A stretch of 8,626 bases of DNA, from contig CAMYNZ010000148.1 of NCBI GenBank assembly GCA_947259865.1, positions 1 to 8,626 on the forward strand, read 5' to 3'. The notes under the pieces were generated by a model that was given only the letters and a program-made list of their open reading frames with translations, was not told the DNA's origin and did not search any database. Shown here in pieces: positions 1 to 4,596 of this stretch. Numbering within the stretch: position 1 is the first letter of the stretch; every line of letters begins with the position of its first letter. The stretch comes from an uncultured Desulfobacterales bacterium (GTDB taxonomy: Bacteria > Desulfobacterota > Desulfobacteria > Desulfobacterales > G020354645). The position numbers and the translations under genes are program-made.

Positions 1-27
1 TTCGCGGATGCGATCCGCTCCTACAGG
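1..27 (-). repeat. REP-like palindromic repeat
   Basis: Read on the minus strand this begins CCTGTAGGAGCGG and contains a perfect 6-bp stem with a 3-nt loop, GCGGAT-cgc-ATCCGC (positions 4-18). A GTAG tetranucleotide lies just 5' of a GC-rich imperfect palindrome, which is the layout of REP elements mobilised by RAYT (REP-associated tyrosine transposase) proteins. It sits 42 bp past the stop of the flotillin gene, a typical intergenic 3' position where such hairpins can also stabilise mRNA ends. Only one copy is visible and the window edge cuts the region, so a REP/BIME pair cannot be judged. Confidence 0.6.
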
Positions 28-68
28 TAAAGCCCCATACCTCGTCGCATGGTGACGGCAAGTAGCCC

Positions 69-859
69 TTACAGCGCTTCCTTGGTGTGTTCGATGAGCG
101 CGTAGGCGGAGTGATTATGAATGGATTCGAAATTTTCCGCTTCCACGATGTTTACATTGGCATTGGCTTCAGCCACATTGCCTTTACGCCTGGCCTCCGC
201 TGCGACTTGTTTTGATTCGGCCTCGGCCTGGGCTTCCGCAATTTCAGCATCCCTTCTGACTTCAGCGTTTTTTTTGCGGCCAATGGCTTCCAGATATCCC
301 TCGTTGTCAGAGAGATGCTTTATTTTAAACGTATCCAGCACCAGGCCCAGTCGCCCCAGATCGTCTCTTGCCTGTTGTACAACCTTTTCGGCAAATACCA
401 GCCTGTTATTGTTGGCTTCTTCGGGAGTTAAGGTTGCCAGAACCCCCCGTAAGCTTCCTTCGAGGTTTTCCCGCGCGATCTGGGAAATATCATTGAGATT
501 TTTTCCTAAAAATCGCTCTAAAGCATTGGTGAGCCCCTCTTGCTCACGGCCGGCTATTTTAATGTTGGCCATCGCTTCGATATTTACCGGTATCAGACCA
601 TTGGTAAGGGCGCCGCTGAGCTCAATGTCGATGGGAATGATCGTCAATGGCAAGCGCGTGACGGATTCGATGATGGGGATCTTTAGACCTCGGCCCCTTT
701 AATGACGCGATAGCCGACCTCGGTTCCGTCTTTTAACTTTCTTTTTTTTCCCGAAAAGACCAGAATCTCATTGGGATGGCAAATGCTTAAATTGGCTTTG
801 ATAAAAGCCAGAATGAGTAATATCGCCAAAATTGCGATGGCAATCCAAATTCCAATCAT
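69..859 (-). pseudogene. flotillin-like SPFH/band 7 membrane protein, frameshifted
   Basis: Flotillins are membrane scaffold proteins with an N-terminal membrane anchor, an SPFH domain and a coiled coil rich in Glu-Ala. Starting at ATG 859 the reading frame gives a hydrophobic anchor (residues about 2-20), then NEILVFSGKKRKLKDG and GYRVIKG, typical of the flotillin N-terminus. It hits a stop at 685-683 after 58 codons. The flotillin sequence resumes one frame over as GLKIPIIESVTRLPLTIIPI and runs to TAA at 71-69. Restoring one G in the G4 run (C4 at 694-697 on the plus strand) joins the two into about 263 residues, with SPFH at about 27-185 and coiled coil at about 190-243. The family is usually 320-500 residues, so the C-terminal coiled coil is short. 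A start at TTG 653 would remove the anchor and is not likely. The frameshift may be a real lesion or a homopolymer sequencing error. The gene follows the PII gene by 75 bp with no visible terminator, so the two may be cotranscribed. Confidence 0.8.
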
Positions 860-866
860 GATTATC

Positions 867-872
867 CCTCCT
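867..872 (-). promoter_or_regulatory. ribosome binding site of the flotillin gene
   Basis: A full AGGAGG lies 7 nt upstream of ATG 859 on the minus strand. It supports the upstream start, and therefore the reading that the gene is split by a frameshift, over the internal TTG at 653. Confidence 0.8.
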
Positions 873-934
873 GCTAGTATTAATGCCCCGACCCCTGATT
901 TAATGAAGTATTTTAGGTTTTTTTTCGCCGGAAC

Positions 935-1273
935 TTATATGGCTTTACTGCCTCTTTCCAGAGTCCTGATCCGGATGCATTGGGGAAGTTCCAGGACAAA
1001 AATCTTGCCGTCTCCCATCTCTCCGGTTTTTGCACCTTGGACAATCGCTTCAATCGTTCTTTCAACAAAATCATCGTTAACTGCGATCTCAAGTCTTACT
1101 TTCTTGAGTAGATTAACTTCCTGGTTTACCCCTCTGTAAGTCTCCGTATATCCCATCGTATTGCCGCATCCCAGCGCGTTGCTTACCGTCAGGGCGTATA
1201 CTTCTTCATCAAACAATGCCTGCTTGACATCAGTAAGTTTGTGGGGTTGGATCATGGCAACAATATATTTCAT
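935..1273 (-). CDS. glnK: PII nitrogen regulatory protein, lacking Tyr51
   Basis: This 112-residue protein is a PII signal transducer. PII trimers bind ATP/ADP and 2-oxoglutarate and control glutamine synthetase modification, NtrB or ammonium transport. Family signatures are clear: the start [13 protein letters not shown], the T-loop region [14 protein letters not shown] (35-48), K58, [11 protein letters not shown] with G87, G89 and K90 in the nucleotide site, and IRIRT with R101 and R103. Two key T-loop positions differ from enteric GlnB/GlnK: residue 51, normally the uridylylated Tyr, is Gln (Y46 is kept), and residue 39, normally the Gln that helps hold Mg-ATP-2-oxoglutarate, is Thr. A subfamily without Tyr51 is known from several phyla, so this is not by itself a defect. 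It has a perfect ribosome site and a sigma-54 promoter upstream, which favours a nitrogen-controlled GlnK-type role. glnB or a nif-linked PII are alternative names; amtB is not next to it. Confidence 0.93.
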   Translation of the reverse strand: MKYIVAMIQPHKLTDVKQALFDEEVYALTVSNALGCGNTMGYTETYRGVNQEVNLLKKVRLEIAVNDDFVERTIEAIVQGAKTGEMGDGKIFVLELPQCIRIRTLERGSKAI

Positions 1274-1281
1274 CTCGTTTG

Positions 1282-1289
1282 ACCTCCTT
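1282..1289 (-). promoter_or_regulatory. ribosome binding site of the PII gene
   Basis: AAGGAGGT, a full-length match to the anti-Shine-Dalgarno, stands 8 nt before ATG 1273. It predicts strong translation, unlike glnE and glnD, which have no clear site of their own. Confidence 0.9.
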
Positions 1290-1359
1290 CAGAAATGGGT
1301 ACTAAAGATCTGTAACTTGATATCCTGCAATTTTTAATAATACGGAAGGCAGACAAATA

Positions 1360-1375
1360 GGCAAGAGACATGCCA
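1360..1375 (-). promoter_or_regulatory. sigma-54 (RpoN) promoter of the PII gene
   Basis: On the minus strand the sequence TGGCATGTCTCTTGCC matches the sigma-54 consensus TGGCACG-N4-TTGCW at nearly every position. The invariant GG (-24) and GC (-12) are separated by exactly 10 bp. The -12 C falls at 1361, so transcription should begin near 1349 and give a leader of about 75 nt before ATG 1273. RpoN promoters need an NtrC-type activator bound upstream; candidate sites are at 1455-1466 and 1480-1501. Nitrogen control of a glnK-type gene by this route is well established in Proteobacteria. Confidence 0.85.
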
Positions 1376-1454
1376 TTGGAAAAGAAAGCTAAAATAACTA
1401 TTTATAACGAGGTGTTAACCCAGTTTAATATTTGAGGCCCTGGCAAGAATACAT

Positions 1455-1466
1455 TACATTTTTGTA
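1455..1466. promoter_or_regulatory. putative activator site A (TACA-N4-TGTA)
   Basis: A perfect palindrome TACA-TTTT-TGTA centred at 1460.5, about 111 bp upstream of the predicted sigma-54 start. It is the exact reverse complement of the core of site B, and the two centres are 30 bp apart, close to three helical turns. Position and phasing fit an enhancer for a bacterial enhancer-binding protein. The motif is not the enteric NtrC site and not the NifA TGT-N10-ACA site, so the regulator is unknown. Confidence 0.5.
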
Positions 1467-1479
1467 TCTTATGTGTTGA

Positions 1480-1501
1480 AATAATACAAAAATGTATTAT
1501 T
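1480..1501. promoter_or_regulatory. putative activator site B (9-bp inverted repeat)
   Basis: AATAATACA-AAAA-TGTATTATT is a perfect 9-bp inverted repeat with a 4-bp centre. Its core TACA-AAAA-TGTA (1485-1496) repeats site A in inverse orientation. The centre is about 141 bp upstream of the predicted sigma-54 start. It could form a weak AT-only hairpin, but no T tract follows on either strand in a way that would make it a terminator, so an operator or enhancer is the better reading. Confidence 0.5.
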
Positions 1502-1612
1502 AAACATCTTGGATCGGATACATGCGATTTTTCATTTTGGATCATGTCCGGATTAGTTTTAGGCAAATAAAGCAGAATAAACTGTTATCTTCAATTGAGC
1601 AGGTATCATTCC

Positions 1613-1637
1613 AGAGGGTTCAAGGGTTCAAGGGGTC
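1613..1637 (+). repeat. left terminal inverted repeat of the MITE-like element
   Basis: A 25-bp arm that matches the reverse complement of 1776-1800 at 22 positions. Inside it a roughly 8-bp unit (GGGTTCAA) is repeated in tandem. Confidence 0.55.
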
Positions 1638-1775
1638 GAGTGAAACGCTAAAGAATTACAAAGATTTGAAAGTATTGAAAATGGTGCATGGAGTAGGCTA
1701 AAAAAGGCACCGTAGAAAGCGAAAGAATTCTAAAGACGCTGATAAAGTCGTTAGATAACAAACACTTGAATCCTT

Positions 1776-1800
1776 GACCCCTGGAATCCTTGGACCCTCT
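1776..1800 (-). repeat. right terminal inverted repeat of the MITE-like element
   Basis: Partner of the arm at 1613-1637, with three mismatches. An extra partial unit (TGAATCCTTGA) lies just inside it and overlaps the arm, so the right end carries more repeat units than the left. Confidence 0.55.
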
Positions 1801-1821
1801 TCTCCAACTAAATTGGAGAAG
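1799..1821. repeat. hairpin bordering the MITE-like element
   Basis: CTTCTCCAA-CTAAA-TTGGAGAAG is a perfect 9-bp stem with a 5-nt loop that overlaps the last two bases of the right terminal repeat. In the plus direction a T6 run follows only after 8 bases, and in the minus direction (that of glnD) no T tract follows. It is therefore not a standard intrinsic terminator for glnD, although it could slow or stabilise the 3' end of that transcript. Confidence 0.5.
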
Positions 1822-1977
1822 TACCTTAATTTTTTGGTTTATTCGGAGGGGAGTCGGGTAAAGGAATACTTTGTGTTTACGCGCCTGGATAGATTGTCGC
1901 TGGCTGTCAGCTCAAATCGAATATTACCTATCTGAAAAGTCCAGCCCGGAATTTTTGGAAAAGGTTGTATTTTCGGT

Positions 1978-4596
1978 TTATGAAGGAAGATTGAATAGCT
2001 TTTCTTCTATGGTCGTTTTTATCAAACGCTCCTGTTTTGGTGACGCCGCTTTTTGCCCGTTAAAATCTCTGACATAAAAAACATCGACCACTTGATCAAC
2101 TTTTGTGGAAATTTTGGCAACCCAGATATCCAGTTTGCAACGATAAAGCGCATCCGTGATGCTGTAAAGCAGCCCCGGAAAGTCGTAACTGAAAACTTCG
2201 ACAATCGTAAAAAAACCGGAGCTTTTATTATCAACGATCACCCGCTGTGGTCTGATAGCGGTTGGACGTTTTTTAGTTCCATATCCGGACACCTTTTTCT
2301 TCATAGCGGCTGTGAGATTCAACTGCCCCGCCAGGGCAGATGTCAGGTTTTTTTCAGCCCGGGCCCAGCGTTCATCTTCAAAAACCAGATCCGGTGGGGG
2401 TTTGACTTCGAAAATATCTACTGCAATTTTATTACGCCAGGTAAAAATCTGGGCGTCAATGATATCAATATTGTTGAGCGTGAAGACGCCGGCGATTTTT
2501 GAAAAGAGACCCGGGCGATCATGGGCACAAATGTTTACCGTTCTGCGGTAAGGATCAGCGGTCCGGGTGATATTCCAGACAAAATCATTGTCTGTCAGGC
2601 GCCGGTATCGCGCAATATCCTCTAAAATCTGGTCTGGGGTTGCATACAGAAGATATCGCGGTGAAAGCACTTTGAAAAATTCCGCCAATTCCTGACGCTT
2701 TTTCTTTGAGCTGGCCGATTTTAGAACAATTTCTTTTTTTGCCGTGAAATCGGCAATGGCCTCGCGGCTGGCCAGTTCGCCTTTTTCTAGAATACTTAAT
2801 ACTTTGAGAAATAGATCTCTTAAAAGCGTGGCCGTCCATTCATTCCATGCCTGCGGGCCGGTTGATTTGGAATCGGCCACTGTCAGTAGATACAGCATTT
2901 TGAGGCGGTCGATGCTGGCGATTTCACGGGCACACGTAATGGCGGTCTCTTCATCAAATATATCTCTGCGGGTGGCATTGTTGATCAAAAAGAGGTGATT
3001 TTTAACAAGAAACGATACGGTTTCAATCTCGTTGGCCTTGAATCCTTTGGGCGCTAGAATTGCTCTGACCATGTCAGCACCGGTCTGGGCGTGTTTTTTG
3101 CCGGATTTTCCCTTACCGATATCGTGGAGCAGTGCCCCCCAGAGAAGAAGTTTTCGTTTTTTAAGCTCTCTATACAGCTTGCGGCACAGGGGTTCCAATT
3201 GGGTATCTTCACTGCGGCTGAAATTTTTTATGGTCTGAACGGTCCGCAATAAATGTTTGTCCACCGGATAGAGATGGTACTCGTCGTACTGAATGCGATT
3301 GACGATTTCTTTGAACTCGGGAATCAAGCGAATAAGCAATCCGGTATTCAACATTTCTCTGAGTACATTGAATGTCGGGGCTGGTGCCAATAATATGTGT
3401 TCGAATGATTTGAGGGTGAGCGGCGCGCTGCTTAAATTTTCGTCCACGAGATAGCCGAATTCTTTGACCAATCTTTTGGCTTCCGGGCTAAGTGGAATTT
3501 TAAGACGGAGGCTCTCTTCAAAAATTTGAATCAACAGGTGCGGGTTTCGTAAAATTATCTTAATAGAACTAAAGTTGAGCATATCCTTTTTTACGATCAA
3601 CCCTTTAACTTCTGACCTCTTGACCGGCATTTTGCGGGGCCGGCCCTGGGTGGCATATCCAAACTCGTACAAAAACATGAGGTGTTGCTGTTTGATAAAG
3701 TCCATCTGGCCGTGGAGCTCGGCCAGAAAATTTTCCACCGGGTGCTGTCCGTTGCTTTTTTGATAGCCCAGGGATTCGGCCAGTTTTATTTGGTTTTCGA
3801 AATGGAGCTGGTCGCATTTCCTGCCCGTGATCATATGCAGCCGGTTGCGCACCGTCCAGATGAATGACAGGGCCCGGGATAGATGTTGATATTCGTCATG
3901 CGAAAGGATTCCCAAATATTTTAGATCTCTGCGATGTTTGAGTTGAAATTTAATGCGCGCCATCCAAAGCATGGTGTGGTAGTCGCGCAACCCGCCCTGA
4001 CCCTCTTTTAAATTGGGTTCCAGACGGTAGGTTGAATCGCCAAAATGTTTATGCCGTTGGCGGTTGCGGTCAATCAACCAATGAATAATTCTGCGAGAGT
4101 GCCGGGTCAGGAGTTTTTTGTGCAACTGTTGGATAAGTTCAGAATACAGGGCCGATATTCCGCAAATAAAACGAGCGTCCAATAGCGGTGTCAGGATTTC
4201 ATAATCTTTGGTGGCCAACTGCAAGCATTCTTTAAAAGAACGCGCAGCATAGCCGACTTTCAAACCGATATCCCATAGTGGGTAAATGATTTCCTGGATC
4301 AGATGATCGGCCGCATCGGGAATTTTGTTTTTGAAAAGAAAAAGGAGGTCTACGTCGGAATGAACGCACTGCTCTTCGCGACCATAGCCACCGAGTGCAA
4401 TGAAGGTGTAAGGATTTTTATCGATCCCGATTCTGGGACCTACCCAGCTGGCTTCAAAGCTTTGCTGGAAATATTCATCAATCATACGGGTGTGCTGGGT
4501 CAAGAATGCCGACGCCTCTATTTCTGAAAAGCGCTTGATCAACCGTTTTCGCTTTTTTCGCAGGGCTCCCTGAATGTTGTTATGATTTAATTTCAT
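1978..4596 (-). CDS. glnD: bifunctional PII uridylyltransferase / uridylyl-removing enzyme
   Basis: GlnD is the cytoplasmic glutamine sensor: at low glutamine it uridylylates PII, at high glutamine it removes UMP. The 872 residues match the usual size (about 890 in E. coli). Domains in order are a nucleotidyltransferase with LGGYGREE (68-75) and the metal-binding SDVDLLF (D81, D83), a helical linker with EPNLKEGQGGLRD (193-205), an HD hydrolase with LLHDIGKG (H491, D492), H502, N533-H534 and D575, and two ACT domains at about 686-760 (HDRPGLFSKIAGVF) and 796-870 (YDFPGLLYSITDAL) that bind glutamine. No catalytic residue seems missing. The start ATG overlaps the glnE stop as ATGA (4593-4596) and has no clear Shine-Dalgarno, so translation is probably coupled to glnE. 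The neighbouring PII lacks Tyr51, so the natural substrate is likely another PII elsewhere or a different residue. Confidence 0.96.
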   Translation of the reverse strand: MKLNHNNIQGALRKKRKRLIKRFSEIEASAFLTQHTRMIDEYFQQSFEASWVGPRIGIDKNPYTFIALGGYGREEQCVHSDVDLLFLFKNKIPDAADHLIQEIIYPLWDIGLKVGYAARSFKECLQLATKDYEILTPLLDARFICGISALYSELIQQLHKKLLTRHSRRIIHWLIDRNRQRHKHFGDSTYRLEPNLKEGQGGLRDYHTMLWMARIKFQLKHRRDLKYLGILSHDEYQHLSRALSFIWTVRNRLHMITGRKCDQLHFENQIKLAESLGYQKSNGQHPVENFLAELHGQMDFIKQQHLMFLYEFGYATQGRPRKMPVKRSEVKGLIVKKDMLNFSSIKIILRNPHLLIQIFEESLRLKIPLSPEAKRLVKEFGYLVDENLSSAPLTLKSFEHILLAPAPTFNVLREMLNTGLLIRLIPEFKEIVNRIQYDEYHLYPVDKHLLRTVQTIKNFSRSEDTQLEPLCRKLYRELKKRKLLLWGALLHDIGKGKSGKKHAQTGADMVRAILAPKGFKANEIETVSFLVKNHLFLINNATRRDIFDEETAITCAREIASIDRLKMLYLLTVADSKSTGPQAWNEWTATLLRDLFLKVLSILEKGELASREAIADFTAKKEIVLKSASSKKKRQELAEFFKVLSPRYLLYATPDQILEDIARYRRLTDNDFVWNITRTADPYRRTVNICAHDRPGLFSKIAGVFTLNNIDIIDAQIFTWRNKIAVDIFEVKPPPDLVFEDERWARAEKNLTSALAGQLNLTAAMKKKVSGYGTKKRPTAIRPQRVIVDNKSSGFFTIVEVFSYDFPGLLYSITDALYRCKLDIWVAKISTKVDQVVDVFYVRDFNGQKAASPKQERLIKTTIEEKLFNLPS

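Larger units (their letters stand above)
1613..1800. mobile_element. MITE-like element with 25-bp terminal inverted repeats
   Basis: The two ends, 1613-1637 and 1776-1800, are inverted repeats of 25 bp with 22 matches. The left arm reads AGAGGGTTCAAGGGTTC followed by AAGGGGTC; the right arm reversed reads AGAGGGTCCAAGGATTC followed by CAGGGGTC. The 188-bp interior has no ORF of note but carries partly repeated AAAGAATT blocks and a short GGTGC/GCACC pairing. Small size, inverted ends and no coding capacity fit a non-autonomous miniature element or a dispersed intergenic repeat. I could not identify a target-site duplication, so transposition is inferred rather than shown. Confidence 0.5.
1274..1977. 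other. intergenic region between glnD and the PII gene
   Basis: This 704-bp stretch contains no convincing gene. From low to high coordinate it holds the PII leader, the sigma-54 promoter, an AT-rich spacer (1376-1454), the two palindromic sites, about 110 bp without a clear signal (1502-1612), the MITE-like element, the adjoining hairpin, and about 155 bp up to the glnD stop in which I see nothing. No hairpin plus T tract follows glnD in the transcribed direction. A TTG-started frame at 1871-2077 on the plus strand runs half inside glnD antisense and resembles nothing. Confidence 0.75.

Noticed and set aside
121..702. 193-aa plus-strand frame opposite the flotillin gene
   Set aside because: It is the antisense of the Glu-Ala-rich coiled coil and SPFH region, has Ser/Ala/Arg-rich shadow composition, no ribosome site, and no family resemblance.
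771..1139. 122-aa plus-strand frame across the PII gene and flotillin start
   Set aside because: It lies opposite two recognisable genes, and its hydrophobic content comes from the antisense of the flotillin anchor.
1472..1488. NifA-type site TGT-N10-ACA upstream of the PII promoter
   Set aside because: The available TGT and ACA triplets are 9 or 11 bp apart, not 10.
1512..1553. Imperfect inverted repeat GGATCGGATACATG / CATGTCCGGAT
   Set aside because: Pairing requires bulges on both sides and there is no neighbouring context that gives it a role, so it may be chance.
1799..1835. Intrinsic terminator for glnD
   Set aside because: The 9-bp hairpin is followed by T6 only on the plus strand and after 8 bases; in the glnD direction no T tract follows.
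1871..2077. 68-aa plus-strand frame with a TTG start in the glnD-PII gap
   Set aside because: Although AAAGGAA precedes it, half of it is antisense to the end of glnD and the product resembles nothing; no promoter is visible.
2053..2502. 149-aa plus-strand frame opposite the 3' part of glnD
   Set aside because: It is antisense to the conserved ACT domains of glnD, without a start signal or family similarity.
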